The notes: generated by a model not told the origin, from the sequence alone. Counted from the first letter of the stretch, positions 30,726 to 39,949 are shown. The stretch: DNA of 64,000 nucleotides from Candidatus Hydrogenedentota bacterium (GCA_029556545.1 JAKQEQ010000098.1:1-64000), one strand, 5' to 3'. A program made the numbers and translations.

Positions 30726-30760
30726 GGCCCCGTTTTCCACCATCTCACGAATCCCGTTCT

Positions 30761-30787
30761 TCTCTAGCCTCTAGCCTCTCGCCCCTA
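30761..30787. repeat. Short tandem repeat CTCTAGCCTCTAGCCT at the narI-narK junction
   Basis: The motif TCTAGCC is repeated three times with variation across the narI stop. A related AGCCTCTAGCCTCTA lies at the junction of the two narK genes (29181-29195). These look like small sequence expansions confined to gene boundaries. Confidence 0.55.
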
Positions 30788-31466
30788 GTCCGTACCAACG
30801 CACAACCTGCGGTTTGCGCCAGAGGTACGGGTTGGGCACCACAAGGATGTGGACCAATCGCGTAAAGGGGAAAAGACCGATTACGACGAATGCGTTAAAG
30901 ACGTGCAGTTTCACGAGGTGTGGCGCCGCGGCCATAAGCGTTACGTCGGGGCTGAACTTCACAAGGGACCATAGATAGGGCGTCATCGACGTGGCGAACC
31001 AGGACGTGCCCCACGGATAGAGAATGGCGATGGCGACGCCGCTGGCGAGTTGCACCAGCAACAGGAAATAGAGGACGGCATCGACGGGACTCGTGACCTT
31101 GCGGACCTTGCTGTTCGAGAGCCGGCGCGCGACCGCCGCGATGAGCCCCACGAGCGAGAGGATGCCGAAGGCGAGCGCGGAGATCTCGAGGACGTACAGG
31201 CGCAAGGGATGGCTATTCCACAAGAGGATGCTTCGGGGAATGAGGAAGGCCACGAGGTGACCCGCCAGGACGACGAGTATGCCGTAGTGGAAGGGGACCA
31301 GCGCCCAGAAGTGCCGTTTGTTTTCGAGTAATTGCGAGGACAGACTCGAAAAGCTGAACGTCTGCGCCCGATACCGCTGGATGCTCACCAGGAAGAAGGT
31401 AAACATCGCCACATACGGCGCCAGCGCAAAGAGCGCCGTGTCCACGTAATTAAGCAGTTGCGCCAT
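30771..31466 (-). CDS. narI: Respiratory nitrate reductase gamma subunit NarI (cytochrome b)
   Basis: The 231-residue protein has five hydrophobic helices and the NarI arrangement of haem-ligating histidines: FHYGILVVLAGHLVAF in helix 2 and HLVKLHVFNAFVVIGLFPF in helix 5. It anchors NarGH to the inner membrane and passes electrons from quinol at the periplasmic side to the cytoplasmic NarH clusters. Its length is close to that of the E. coli subunit. The start overlaps the end of narJ by 17 bases. Confidence 0.93.
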   Translation of the reverse strand: MAQLLNYVDTALFALAPYVAMFTFFLVSIQRYRAQTFSFSSLSSQLLENKRHFWALVPFHYGILVVLAGHLVAFLIPRSILLWNSHPLRLYVLEISALAFGILSLVGLIAAVARRLSNSKVRKVTSPVDAVLYFLLLVQLASGVAIAILYPWGTSWFATSMTPYLWSLVKFSPDVTLMAAAPHLVKLHVFNAFVVIGLFPFTRLVHILVVPNPYLWRKPQVVRWYGLGARG

Positions 31467-32052
31467 GTTCGCATTCCTCCGTTACGGGGCCGAAGGCGGC
31501 CCCCAAGGTCATCATGACGGCTTCGAGGAGCCCGCGATAGGGATTGTCCGCGGGCAGAGCGCCGATGGTCTTTTCGAGCGCGGGCATCACGCACGAGGCG
31601 GCGAAGTCCGTCGCACCCGCGGCGTCCATGCGGCCGAGCAGTCGCAGCGCCTGGGTCAGATGGTCGGGCAATTCCTGTGTCTCGGCGATTCCATGGATGC
31701 GGAGTTCGCGGCGCAGCTTTACGAGGTACAGGCCGCGGTTGTAGTCCTCTCCGAAGAGGTGCCAGCCGAGGTCGAGGGTGCAAGCGGGGTTCAGGTCGAA
31801 AGTGTTGATGTAGCGTTCTTCGAGATCGGTGCGCGTGTTGCCTTGGGTCGCTTCGCAAAATTGCTCCAATAGTGCGACGCCTGCGCAACTGATGCGTCGC
31901 GCGCGATCGCGGCAGCTTTCGAGGCGCGCGCGCCAGCCCGCTTCGGGATACGCAAGGACACCTGCAAGTGCATCAAGGAGTTCCGCAATATCGGGATCTA
32001 TGCGTGATTCCGGATGCGGCGTGAAGGTCGTACTGCGAACTTGTTCGTCCAT
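31450..32052 (-). CDS. narJ: Nitrate reductase assembly chaperone NarJ
   Basis: The 200-residue all-helical protein belongs to the TorD/DmsD/NarJ group: LLDALAGVLAYPEAGWRARL near the N-terminus, EERYINTFDLNPACTLDLGW near residue 80 and HLFGEDYNRGLYLVKL near 98. NarJ binds apo-NarG and allows cofactor loading before membrane attachment. The ATG at 32052 shares one base with the narH stop; an apparent longer frame upstream runs inside narH and is spurious. Confidence 0.92.
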   Translation of the reverse strand: MDEQVRSTTFTPHPESRIDPDIAELLDALAGVLAYPEAGWRARLESCRDRARRISCAGVALLEQFCEATQGNTRTDLEERYINTFDLNPACTLDLGWHLFGEDYNRGLYLVKLRRELRIHGIAETQELPDHLTQALRLLGRMDAAGATDFAASCVMPALEKTIGALPADNPYRGLLEAVMMTLGAAFGPVTEECEHGATA

Positions 32053-33542
32053 CACAGTCCCCTCCGTGGGCCGCTCAGGAAGCCGAAACCGGCGTTCTGT
32101 TTTTGTTCGTGCGGGTCCTTGAGCGATTCGATGGCCTGCTCGCGCAACATGGGGGGAATCACGAATCGCTGTTCGACGGTGCACAGGGAGGTCAGTTCGT
32201 AGATGGCTTGCGCCTCGTGTTCGGTGCAGTCGGCGTCGCGCAGCATGCGCCGGGCGGTTTCGAGGTCCACGTCGCCGACGGTCAAGGCGCGGCGATACCA
32301 GCGGACGGCCTTCTGCTTGCGTAAGGCGTATAGGACTTTGCCTTCCTGGCCCGCGCCGAGGAGGTTGGCAAGAAACTTGAGTGGCACTCGCGCCTGCTCG
32401 ATGTCGTGAAACAGGTTGTCGCTGACGCTGTCGAGCGCGCCGTCCCTGCGCTGGGCCATGACCGGCGCCATGGGCGGCACGTAGAACAGCATTGGCAGGG
32501 TGCGAAACTCGATATGCGGCGGCAGCGCGATCTTCCATACCTTCACGAACTTGTAGACCGGCGAGTCCTGCGCGGCCTCGATCACGGCGTCGGAGATGCC
32601 GTTTTTCAGGGCGTTTTCGATGACGTGCGAGTCGTGGGGATCGAGGATCATTTCGCGTTGCGCGTCGATAAGTTGTTCCGTCGGCAGGTTCGCGGCGTCG
32701 GCGATTCGCTCGGCATCGTAGAGGAGCACGCCGAGGTAGCGAATACGGCCCACGCAGGAGTGGAAGCAGGCCGGGGCCTGGCCGGTTTCAAGACGGGGAT
32801 AGCAGAGAATGCACTTTTCCGATTTTCCGGTGTGCCAGTTGAAGAACACCTTCTTGTAGGGACAGGCGGCGATGCAGGAGCGCCAGGCGCGGCAGCGTTT
32901 CTGGTCCACGAGCACGATGCCGTCCTCGCCGCGCTTGTAGAGCGCGCCGGAGGGGCAGGACGCGACGCAGGCCGGGTTCAGGCAATGATTGCAGATGCGC
33001 GGCAGGTAGAAGAAGACGAGTTGCTCGACGGAGAAAAGTTGCCGCCGTTGCTCTTCGCTTAGGCCCGCAAGGTTCGGATCATGCTCCGCGTACACGGGCG
33101 ATCCGCCCAGGTCGTCGTCCCAATTCGGGCCGGACTCGACGTCGATGTGCTCTCCGGTGACCATCGAGATCGGCCTTGCGGTCGGCTGGTCCGGGCCTTC
33201 CGGCGCGTTGAACAGGTGCTGATAGTCATACGTCCACGGCTCGTAGTAGTCGTCCATGCTGGGCATGTGCGGATTGTGGAAGATGTTCGTGACGATTCGC
33301 GCTTTCCCCGTGGACTTGAGCCGGATACTTCCGTTGTGCTTCTCCCAGCCGCCGCGGAATTTTTCCTGGTCCTCCCACTGGCAGGGGTATCCGGTGCCGG
33401 GCTTCGTCTCGACATTGTTCCACCACATGTACTCCGTGCCGCGCCGGTCCGTCCAGATGTTCTTACAGGCCAGGCTGCACGTGTGGCATCCGATGCACTT
33501 GTCGAGATGAAACATCGTCCCGATCTGCGCGCGTACGTTCAT
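32052..33542 (-). CDS. narH: Respiratory nitrate reductase beta subunit NarH
   Basis: The 496-residue iron-sulfur protein has four cysteine groups: CIGCHTCSLACK, CNHCLNPACVASCPSG, CRAWRSCIAACP and CILCYPRL...CFHSC. The tryptophan in the third group (CRAWRSC) is the known NarH feature that gives a 3Fe-4S in place of a 4Fe-4S cluster. It conducts electrons from NarI haems to the molybdenum site in NarG in the cytoplasm. Length and motifs match E. coli NarH. It lies 19 bases after narG. Confidence 0.95.
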   Translation of the reverse strand: MNVRAQIGTMFHLDKCIGCHTCSLACKNIWTDRRGTEYMWWNNVETKPGTGYPCQWEDQEKFRGGWEKHNGSIRLKSTGKARIVTNIFHNPHMPSMDDYYEPWTYDYQHLFNAPEGPDQPTARPISMVTGEHIDVESGPNWDDDLGGSPVYAEHDPNLAGLSEEQRRQLFSVEQLVFFYLPRICNHCLNPACVASCPSGALYKRGEDGIVLVDQKRCRAWRSCIAACPYKKVFFNWHTGKSEKCILCYPRLETGQAPACFHSCVGRIRYLGVLLYDAERIADAANLPTEQLIDAQREMILDPHDSHVIENALKNGISDAVIEAAQDSPVYKFVKVWKIALPPHIEFRTLPMLFYVPPMAPVMAQRRDGALDSVSDNLFHDIEQARVPLKFLANLLGAGQEGKVLYALRKQKAVRWYRRALTVGDVDLETARRMLRDADCTEHEAQAIYELTSLCTVEQRFVIPPMLREQAIESLKDPHEQKQNAGFGFLSGPRRGL

Positions 33543-33561
33543 GTTTCGCGTTCCTCTCCGT

Positions 33562-36500
33562 TCACCATTTCAGTTCCGGCAGCTTGCGCACCATCACGTG
33601 CGTGTCGCGGTTGCAGCCCACCGGTCCCCAATAATTGAAGTGATACGTGAACTGCCCGTAGCCGCCGCACATCAGATTCGGCTTGAGCCGCGTGCGCGTC
33701 AGGCTGTTGTGGCCGCCCGCGCGGCGATTGTTCCGCAAGGGCGATTTCGGCACGGAATACGTCCGCTCCGGCGAGTGATACTGGATGCAGACCCCCGGCG
33801 GGATGCGCGCGCTCACCACGGCGCGCGTGACGACCACGCCGTGATCGTTGTGCACCTCCACCCAGTCGTTGTCGTTGATGCCGATGGCCGCCGCGTCCTG
33901 GTCGTTCATCCAGAGCGGCTCCACACCGCGCGACAAGGTGGTCATGCGCTGGTTGTCGCCGTAAGTCGAGTGGATGTGCCATTTCCCGTGCGGGGTGAGG
34001 TAATTCAGCGTCTTTGTTGGCCCCGCCTCCTTGCTGAAGCGCATATCGGCGTATTCCGTCGGCAGCGGCTTCGGCTTGTACGTCGGCAGGTGTTCCCCGT
34101 ATTGCAGATACATCTGGTGATCGAGGTAGAAGTGCTGACGGCCCGTCAGCGTGCGCCACGGCACCAGCGCCTCCACGTTGTACGTAAACGGCGAATACGG
34201 CCGCCCGTCTTCGATGAGCCCGGACCACATCGGGCTGTTCACGAAACGATGGGGCCGCGCCTGAAGGCCCTTATAGTCGATGCGCACGGACCGGGATTTT
34301 TCCGCAAGCTGGGTCAGCGGCAGGCCCACCTTCTCCTCCATGTTCTTATAGGAGCGGTACGCGAGTTCCCCGTTCGTAACGGTCGCAAATTCGAGGATGA
34401 TGTTGCAGACATCCTCGTCGGCCTCGAGCGACAACAGCCGCTGCGCGTCGTATTCCACGGTCGGCAGCCGCGACAGCGCCTCCTCGTACACGTCGTCAAT
34501 GGCATAATGTGTGCCGTGCGCGCTCAGGCCGTTCTTGCGGACCATCGGGCCATACGAGATGAACTGTTTGTGGAGATTGCGGTAGTCGCGCGTTACCACC
34601 TTCAAGCCCGGCATGGTCTTGCCGGGGATCGCCTCGATCTCGCCCTTCTTCCAATGTCTCAGGTCCGGCTGCGCGATCTCCGCCGCGCTGTCGTGGGCGA
34701 GCGGCGTCGCCACGATATCCGCCACGGGCTCGGGGAAATGCCGCTGCGCCAGTTCCGAGAACTTCTTCGCGATCGCCTGAAAAATCCGCCAGTCGCTCTT
34801 CGACTCCCAGCACGGCGGCACCGCCGCCGACAGCGGATGGATGAAGCTGTGCATATCCGTCGAGTTCAGGTCCGCCTTCTCGTACCACGTCGCCGCCGGC
34901 AGCACGATGTCCGAGTACAGGGCGGACGTATCCATGCGGAAGTTGAGGTCCACCACGAGGTCCATCTTCCCTTGCGGCGCATGTTTGTGCCACACCACCT
35001 CCGAAATTGACTCCTCCGCCATGTCCTCCGCGATTGTGTTCGTGTGCGTGCCGAGGTAATGTTTCAAGAAATACTCGTGCCCCTTGGAACTCGCCATGAG
35101 CGCGTTGCCGCGCCAGATGTACCACACCCGCGGCCAGTTCTCCGCCGCGTCCGGGTCCTCGACCGAGAAGCGCAGTGCGCCCGACTTCAATTGCCCGACA
35201 ACGTAGTGGACGATCTTCTCCTCGGAATCCGCCCCCGCCGCGCGGGCCTCCTTAACCAATTCGATCGGGTTCTTGTTGAATTGCGGGTAAAACGGCAGCC
35301 AGCCCGATTGCACCGCCCGCACCTGCACGTCCATCGTATGGCCCGTCGCCAGCGAGTCCGGCGGCTGATGCCGCGGCACGGTGTGGTAGTCCCTGAAGGA
35401 ACGCTCGTAGCGCCATTGGTCCGTGTGGACATAGTGCCAGCTCGGGGCGTTCTGCACCCGCGACGGCGGGTACCAGTCCTTCGCCAACGCGATGCTGGCC
35501 CACGACTCGCCCGGCGCCAGTTTTTCCTGCCCCACGTAATGCGCCAACCCGCCGCCGTTCACGCCCACGCACCCGCACAGCATCAAGGCGTTAATCCCCG
35601 CCCGGTACATCAGATTCCCGTGATACCAGTGGTTGATGCCCGCGCCGATGATGATGGTGCACTTGCCTTTCGTCAGTTCGGCGGTTGTCGCCCACTCGCG
35701 CGCGAAGCGCACGATCATGTCTCGGCTCATCCCGGTGTATTTCTCCGACCACGCCGGCGTATACGGCGTATCATCGTCATAACTTTGCGGATACGCGCCG
35801 TCGAGTCCCCGCGGCACGCCGTACTGCGCCATCATCAGGTCGTATACCGTGGTGGCCAGCACTTCCTCGCCCGAGGCCGTCTTGATGCGCTTGACCGGAA
35901 CGCCCCGCGCGATCTCGCCGCCCGCGCTGAAATCATCCAACTGCGCGGAAACGACGGCGTCGCGCGCGTCGAGAAACGTCAGCGTGGGGGAGATGCCGCT
36001 GCCGTCCAGGCCGTCCTCGAGTTTCAGGTTCCACTTGCCCTTCTCCTGCCCCCATCGGAACCCGACCGCGCCCACCGGCATCTTCGGGCGGTTCTCCGCC
36101 TCGTCCCACATGAGGAACTTCCAGTCGCCGTTTTCGACGCCCGCGTAGGTGCTCAGCCGGCTCGCGCGCAGCAACCTGCCGGGCCGGTAGACGCCGGACC
36201 CCTCCGCCGGCTCCAATTCCACCAGCAAGGGAGCGTCCGTGTAGCGCTTCGTATAATCGAGGAAATACGGCGTCTTGCGCTCGTGGTGGAATTCCTTGAG
36301 GATGACGTGGTTTGCCGCCATCCACCACGCCCCGTCCTGACCCGCGTTCAAGGACACCCACTCGTCCGCGTATTTCGCCACCTGGTTGAAATCCGGCGCG
36401 AAGACCCACATCTTGGTTCCGTTGTGCCGCGCCTCCGCCGCGAAGTGACAGTCCGGCGTGCGTGTCATGTTCAGATTCGAGCCCATGACCGCCAGCAGCT

Positions 36501-37209
36501 TCGCGTTATACCAGTCCGCCGACTCGTGCACATCCGTTTGCTCGCCCCACGTCTCCGGCGACGCGCACGGCAGGTCGCAATACCAGTCGTAGAACGACAG
36601 CGAGATGCCCCCCATCAATTGCATCAACCGCGCGCCCGCCGCGTAGCTGATCATCGACATCGCCGGGATCGGCGAGAACCCCGCGATCCGGTCCGGACCG
36701 TGCTTCTTGATGGTGTGGATGTTCGCCGCCGCCATAATCTCGAGCACCGTGTCCCACGTCGTGCGGCGGAAGCCGCCCTTGCCGCGCGCCACCTGCCAGC
36801 GCGACCGGGCCGCCGGGTTTTCGACCAAGGAGGTCCAAGCGTCGACCGGGTCTTCGAACTCGGCACGGGCCGTGCGCCAGAGATCAAGCAGCGCCCCGCG
36901 AATGTACGGATATTTCACGCGCAGGGGGCTGTACAGGTACCAGGAGAATGAAATGCCGCGCTGACAGCCCCGCGGCTCATAGGGCGGGATGCCCGTCTGC
37001 AATTCCGGGTAGTCCAGTTGCTGCATTTCCCACGTGACGATCCCCTCCTTGACGTAAATGGCCCAACTGCAACCGCCGGTGCAGTTCACGCCGTGGGTGC
37101 TGCGAACCACCTTGTCGTGCTGCCATCGGTTCCGGTAGAACTCCTCCCAACCGCGCAGCTTCGGGTCGCACTCGTCCTTAATCCAGCGAATCGCGTTCCG
37201 CAATTTCAT
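33562..37209 (-). CDS. narG: Respiratory nitrate reductase alpha subunit NarG
   Basis: The 1215-residue molybdopterin enzyme reduces nitrate to nitrite. The Fe-S (FS0) motif His39-x3-Cys43-x3-Cys47-x34-Cys82 ([13 protein letters not shown] and EPRGCQRG) matches NarG spacing exactly. [19 protein letters not shown] holds the region of the Asp ligand to molybdenum. There is no Tat signal, so a cytoplasmic orientation like E. coli NarG is expected, rather than a periplasmic nitrite oxidoreductase. The C-terminal part has [20 protein letters not shown]. It needs molybdenum cofactor, whose genes diverge from this operon. AGGTGG lies 5 bases before the ATG. Confidence 0.96.
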   Translation of the reverse strand: MKLRNAIRWIKDECDPKLRGWEEFYRNRWQHDKVVRSTHGVNCTGGCSWAIYVKEGIVTWEMQQLDYPELQTGIPPYEPRGCQRGISFSWYLYSPLRVKYPYIRGALLDLWRTARAEFEDPVDAWTSLVENPAARSRWQVARGKGGFRRTTWDTVLEIMAAANIHTIKKHGPDRIAGFSPIPAMSMISYAAGARLMQLMGGISLSFYDWYCDLPCASPETWGEQTDVHESADWYNAKLLAVMGSNLNMTRTPDCHFAAEARHNGTKMWVFAPDFNQVAKYADEWVSLNAGQDGAWWMAANHVILKEFHHERKTPYFLDYTKRYTDAPLLVELEPAEGSGVYRPGRLLRASRLSTYAGVENGDWKFLMWDEAENRPKMPVGAVGFRWGQEKGKWNLKLEDGLDGSGISPTLTFLDARDAVVSAQLDDFSAGGEIARGVPVKRIKTASGEEVLATTVYDLMMAQYGVPRGLDGAYPQSYDDDTPYTPAWSEKYTGMSRDMIVRFAREWATTAELTKGKCTIIIGAGINHWYHGNLMYRAGINALMLCGCVGVNGGGLAHYVGQEKLAPGESWASIALAKDWYPPSRVQNAPSWHYVHTDQWRYERSFRDYHTVPRHQPPDSLATGHTMDVQVRAVQSGWLPFYPQFNKNPIELVKEARAAGADSEEKIVHYVVGQLKSGALRFSVEDPDAAENWPRVWYIWRGNALMASSKGHEYFLKHYLGTHTNTIAEDMAEESISEVVWHKHAPQGKMDLVVDLNFRMDTSALYSDIVLPAATWYEKADLNSTDMHSFIHPLSAAVPPCWESKSDWRIFQAIAKKFSELAQRHFPEPVADIVATPLAHDSAAEIAQPDLRHWKKGEIEAIPGKTMPGLKVVTRDYRNLHKQFISYGPMVRKNGLSAHGTHYAIDDVYEEALSRLPTVEYDAQRLLSLEADEDVCNIILEFATVTNGELAYRSYKNMEEKVGLPLTQLAEKSRSVRIDYKGLQARPHRFVNSPMWSGLIEDGRPYSPFTYNVEALVPWRTLTGRQHFYLDHQMYLQYGEHLPTYKPKPLPTEYADMRFSKEAGPTKTLNYLTPHGKWHIHSTYGDNQRMTTLSRGVEPLWMNDQDAAAIGINDNDWVEVHNDHGVVVTRAVVSARIPPGVCIQYHSPERTYSVPKSPLRNNRRAGGHNSLTRTRLKPNLMCGGYGQFTYHFNYWGPVGCNRDTHVMVRKLPELKW

Positions 37210-37218
37210 GAGTCCACC

Positions 37219-38055
37219 TCACAGTTTCGATGCTTCAACCAGGGAACGCCGCACCGCGCGGAAGCGCCCCTTCCAGATGACGTCGAAAAGCACCAGCGCC
37301 AACGCGGCCACGCCCAGGCCGAGCAGCGAAAACGTCAACTGGGCCACGCCCGCCTGGACCGGCGCGCCATGCTTGGCCCGATCCTCGAAGAGCGCGGTCA
37401 GCGCGTGAATCTCGTCCGGCGCCAACGGTGCATTGCGCAGTAGCGACTGCATCATCGGCGTGGCGGGCGCTTGAAGCCACGCGCTCAATGCGGGCCTTCC
37501 CCCAAGTCGTTCGAAGACCAGCGTCAGGTCCGGCCCGGCGAAGCCGCCGCCCAAGCCGCCGATTCCCGGAATCGAGTGGCACGAAAAACAGGGGGGCGCG
37601 CCCGCGCTCGGTATATCGCGACCGGTGAAGAGCGCCATGCCGCGCGTTACGTCGGCGGGCGTGAACGGCGCCATCGAAATCTGCTGCCCCTTGAATTGGG
37701 ATTCCTCGAGGGCCGACTCCGCCTCGATGAGATCGAGGACGAAGTCCACCCGATCAGGCGTCAGGCCGGCCACCTGCGGCATCACCACGCCGCGCGCCTC
37801 TTCCAGGAGTTGCAGCGCGTATGGGTCGCCCGCAGTGATCTTCGCTTGTGGATTCAGAATGAAGGACTTCAGCCATTCGCGGTCTTTGCGCCGTGTTACG
37901 TCTTTAAGGTCCGGTCCCGCGAGACGCCCCCCCCCGATGGTGTGGCAACTCGCGCAGTTCGCCTTGAAGTAGGCCGCCGTTTCCTGGCCCCGCGCCGACG
38001 TCGCAAACGCCGCCGCAAGCACGATGCCCAGCACGGCCACGCCGCCTATGCGCAC
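37219..38055 (-). CDS. narC: Membrane-anchored dihaem cytochrome c, NarC-like
   Basis: The protein (278 residues from GTG 38055) has a signal segment VAVLGIVLAAAFATSARG, two cytochrome c haem motifs, CASCH and CFSCH, and a C-terminal membrane helix (TFSLLGLGVAALALVLFDVIW). It lies 9 bases upstream of narG. The order dihaem cytochrome c, narGHJI, two narK is the layout known from Thermus, where NarC takes part in assembly of and electron flow to nitrate reductase; assignment here is by that analogy. The start is uncertain: the frame extends to a TTG at 38199, but that part covers repeated intergenic sequence, and the GTG has no good ribosome site. Confidence 0.75.
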   Translation of the reverse strand: MRIGGVAVLGIVLAAAFATSARGQETAAYFKANCASCHTIGGGRLAGPDLKDVTRRKDREWLKSFILNPQAKITAGDPYALQLLEEARGVVMPQVAGLTPDRVDFVLDLIEAESALEESQFKGQQISMAPFTPADVTRGMALFTGRDIPSAGAPPCFSCHSIPGIGGLGGGFAGPDLTLVFERLGGRPALSAWLQAPATPMMQSLLRNAPLAPDEIHALTALFEDRAKHGAPVQAGVAQLTFSLLGLGVAALALVLFDVIWKGRFRAVRRSLVEASKL

Positions 38056-38098
38056 CCGCGGTGGGCAAGGGGATGGGGGAGACCCCGGGCCCTGTAAA

Positions 38099-38183
38099 CA
38101 TCTATAGCACCTACACGACCTATTGGTCTCATTGGTAGCCGCGCATCGCTCCCCGGACCCTGAACGCTGAACCCTGAACCCTG
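38099..38183. repeat. Phrase-like tandem repeats between rrf2 and narC
   Basis: The stretch holds degenerate 10-base units (CTATAGCACC, TACACGACCT, ATTGGTCTCA, TTGGTAG) and then three copies of CCTGAAC/GCTGAAC (38155-38183). Together they fill most of the gap in the operon. They are related in style to the decamer arrays around cstA. Confidence 0.6.
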
Positions 38184-38195
38184 TTTTCCGCGCCG

Positions 38196-38609
38196 TCAAT
38201 GCGATGTCCTCCGCTTCGCAATGGCTGCTATCGAGGTCTCTTCAAGAAACTTCAGATAGCTTTGCCGCGTCTTCTGGAATCGGTCGTGCGCCGGACAGGG
38301 CTTCTCGTCGTCGCACTCCCGGTTCTTGTCCAGAATGCAGGCCGGACGGGACCGCACACCCTCGAAGACCTCGATCACGTCGATGAGCAAGATGTCCTTC
38401 GCCGGCTTGGCCAACTGATAGCCGCCGCTCATGCCGCGCGTGGCGTCGATAATCCCGGCGCGGCCGAGGGCGGCGAGTATCTTGGACAGATAGCCCGCCG
38501 GAATGCCGGCGCGCTCGGAGAGGGACTTGCCGAACATCATGTGTCCGTCCTCCACGTTGGCCAGTTCAATCAGCGCGCGCAGTGCGTATTCCGACGTTGT
38601 CGAGAGCAT
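38196..38609 (-). CDS. Rrf2-family transcriptional regulator with three cysteines (NsrR/IscR-like)
   Basis: The 137-residue protein starts MLSTTSEYALRALIELA, the standard Rrf2 winged helix, with RAGIPAGYLSKILAALGRAG as recognition segment and RGMSGGYQLAKPA as wing. Cys91, Cys99 and Cys105 (ACILDKNRECDDEKPC) occupy the place of the Fe-S ligands in NsrR and IscR, so it probably senses nitric oxide, oxygen or Fe-S status. It heads the nar-act operon and diverges from moaA. Inverted repeats TGGAY-N6-RTCCA lie immediately upstream of its own start and over the moaA -10 box, suggesting autoregulation and control of both units. GAGGTCC is 7 bases before the ATG at 38609. Confidence 0.9.
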   Translation of the reverse strand: MLSTTSEYALRALIELANVEDGHMMFGKSLSERAGIPAGYLSKILAALGRAGIIDATRGMSGGYQLAKPAKDILLIDVIEVFEGVRSRPACILDKNRECDDEKPCPAHDRFQKTRQSYLKFLEETSIAAIAKRRTSH

Positions 38610-38611
38610 TC

Positions 38612-38627
38612 TGGACCTCGATGTCCA
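38612..38627. promoter_or_regulatory. Candidate Rrf2 operator A (TGGACCTCGATGTCCA)
   Basis: A 16-bp inverted repeat with arms TGGAC and GTCCA lies between the probable transcription start and the ATG of the Rrf2 gene, covering its ribosome binding site. Its spacing matches operator B at 38731-38746. A further TGGAC half-site at 38644-38648 pairs with the GTCCA arm at 38623-38627 as a wider inverted repeat. Confidence 0.5.
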
Positions 38628-38631
38628 CAAC

Positions 38632-38659
38632 TCTACAATATTCTGGACCTATTTGTCAA
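38632..38659 (-). promoter_or_regulatory. Promoter of the rrf2-nar-act operon
   Basis: On the minus strand a perfect -35 box TTGACA (38659-38654) is followed after 16 bases by TGTAGA (38637-38632). Transcription would begin near 38625, 16 bases before the Rrf2 start codon. No other strong promoter was seen before narC, so this one may serve the whole leftward unit. Confidence 0.5.
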
Positions 38660-38709
38660 GAACTGTTTTCGCGTTCTCGCGTCCATGGAGGAAGGGCCCC
38701 GCAGCCCCC

Positions 38710-38738
38710 TTGACAAGGCGCGAAAAATTATGGATAAT
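38710..38738 (+). promoter_or_regulatory. Strong promoter of the molybdenum cofactor operon
   Basis: TTGACA (38710-38715) and GATAAT (38733-38738) are separated by exactly 17 bases. The expected start near 38745 gives a leader of about 36 bases before the moaA ATG at 38781. The -10 box lies inside operator B. Confidence 0.65.
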
Positions 38739-38746
38739 AATATCCA
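38731..38746. promoter_or_regulatory. Candidate Rrf2 operator B (TGGATAATAATATCCA)
   Basis: This 16-bp inverted repeat (arms TGGATA and TATCCA) covers the -10 box of the moaA promoter, an ideal place for repression. The outer bases TGGAY and RTCCA and the 16-bp length are shared with operator A upstream of the Rrf2 gene. Confidence 0.55.
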
Positions 38747-38780
38747 GATTTACGCCGACATCTTTCGGAATCCCATTGTC

Positions 38781-39803
38781 ATGGCGTCAGCACTCGCGGA
38801 AAACACACGCATCGGGTTCGGCCCGCTCACGGACGCGTTCGCTCGCGCGCACACGTACCTGCGCATCGCGGTTACTGACCGGTGCAACTTGCGATGCCTG
38901 TACTGTATGCCGCCTGCCGGTGTTTCGTGGGCGCCTTCGTCGTTGCTGCTGACGGACAACGAGTTCGTTCGCCTATGCGAATTGTTCGCGCGGCTTGGTG
39001 TGCGGAAGATTCGTTTGACGGGCGGCGAGCCGTTGCTGCGTCCGGGGCTGGCGTCGCTGGCGGGGGCGATCAAGGGTATTGGCGGCATCGAGACTGTGGG
39101 AATTACCACAAACGGTGTGCGTCTTGCGGCGCAGGCGCGGGCGCTGCGCGTAGCCGGGGTCGACCGGCTGAACGTGAGCCTCGATTCGCTACGGCGAAAT
39201 CGATTCGAGCAGATTGCGCGGCGGGACGGACTCGGCGAAGTCTTATCGGGCATAGACGCGGCGCTGGAGGCGGGCTTCACGGGCGTGAAGATCAACACAG
39301 TTGTCATGGGGGGGTGTAACGACGACGAACTAGCGGATTTCGTTGAACTGACGCGCGGGCTGCCAGTGTGCGTCCGTTTCATCGAGTTCATGCCGTTTCT
39401 CGGCAATCGCTGGTGCGACGCGCATCTGGTTTCCTACGCCTCGATGCGCGCGGCGATCGAGGCGCGGTATGCGATCCTGCCGGTAGCCGACCCGGACCCG
39501 TCCCGGGTGGCCAAGGAGTTTAAGGTCCCGGGTTTCGCGGGGTCGATAGGATTCATAACGTCGATGACCGAGCATTTCTGCGGAGGGTGCAGCCGTTTGC
39601 GCATCACCGCTGACGGCCAGTTCAAGACGTGTCTCTTTCGATCTCCTGAGGTCAATTTGCGCGACGCGCTGCGGGGCGGCGCCGCGGACGAGGAAATCGC
39701 GGCGCTGGCGGCGGAGGCGCTGTATCTGAAGCCGCGGCAACATGCCGACATTCGCGAGCTGGAGCGGCGCGCGGACCGGAGCATGTTTCAGGTGGGAGGC
39801 TGA
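38781..39803 (+). CDS. moaA: GTP 3',8-cyclase MoaA (molybdenum cofactor biosynthesis)
   Basis: The 340-residue radical SAM enzyme carries out the first step of molybdopterin synthesis. The N-terminal cluster motif is CNLRCLYC (VTDRCNLRCLYCMPPAGV), followed by RLTGGEPLLRPGL. The second cluster's cysteines are in FCGGCSRLRITADGQFKTC. The protein ends in Gly-Gly (FQVGG), as MoaA must for activity. The ATG at 38781 is chosen because upstream in-frame codons lie within the promoter. It is the first gene of the cofactor operon. The partner moaC is not in the window. Confidence 0.95.
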   Translation: MASALAENTRIGFGPLTDAFARAHTYLRIAVTDRCNLRCLYCMPPAGVSWAPSSLLLTDNEFVRLCELFARLGVRKIRLTGGEPLLRPGLASLAGAIKGIGGIETVGITTNGVRLAAQARALRVAGVDRLNVSLDSLRRNRFEQIARRDGLGEVLSGIDAALEAGFTGVKINTVVMGGCNDDELADFVELTRGLPVCVRFIEFMPFLGNRWCDAHLVSYASMRAAIEARYAILPVADPDPSRVAKEFKVPGFAGSIGFITSMTEHFCGGCSRLRITADGQFKTCLFRSPEVNLRDALRGGAADEEIAALAAEALYLKPRQHADIRELERRADRSMFQVGG

Positions 39804-39847
39804 GCACGGCCATGAGCAAAACGGTGACGATTGAGTACTTTGCCCTG
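39789..39847. repeat. 59-bp direct repeat, copy A (end of moaA and start of a moaD fragment)
   Basis: The segment runs from CAGGTGGGAGGCTGAGC to the twelfth moaD codon. It is repeated at 39904-39962 with two base differences. Between the copies lie 56 bases holding the 41-bp near-palindrome 39854-39894. Confidence 0.92.
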
Positions 39848-39949
39848 GGGATCGGGGACAGGCACGTCTCGAAGACTCGCTTGTGCCAGTCCCCGGGCCA
39901 AACCAGGTGGGAGGCTGAGCACGGCCATGAGCAAGACGGTGACGATTGA
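39812..39949 (+). pseudogene. Truncated moaD fragment
   Basis: The ATG at 39812 opens 12 codons identical in protein sequence to the start of MoaD (MSKTVTIEYFAL), then the frame runs into the inserted palindrome and ends at TGA 39947-39949 after 45 residues. It is the upstream member of the 59-bp duplication and cannot make a ubiquitin-like fold. It keeps the ribosome site of the original gene, so a short peptide may still be made. Confidence 0.8.
39854..39894. repeat. Interspersed near-palindrome in the moaD duplication, 41-bp version
   Basis: GGGGACAGGCAC and GTGCCAGTCCCC enclose a 17-base loop with GTCTCGAAGAC. It is base-for-base the same as the copy inside actB (25462-25502), and both are preceded by GGATC or GGGATC. 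Confidence 0.9.

Noticed and set aside
31450-32538. Long 362-codon version of NarJ
   Set aside because: The upstream half lies inside narH in another frame; the 200-residue NarJ beginning at 32052 has the correct length and start overlap.
35044-36951. 635-codon plus-strand ORF opposite narG
   Set aside because: It is the mirror of a highly conserved NarG region and is Arg-rich nonsense.
33562-37209. Nitrite oxidoreductase (NxrA) instead of nitrate reductase
   Set aside because: There is no Tat signal, the FS0 motif spacing is that of cytoplasmic NarG, and a normal NarI/NarJ pair is encoded next to it.
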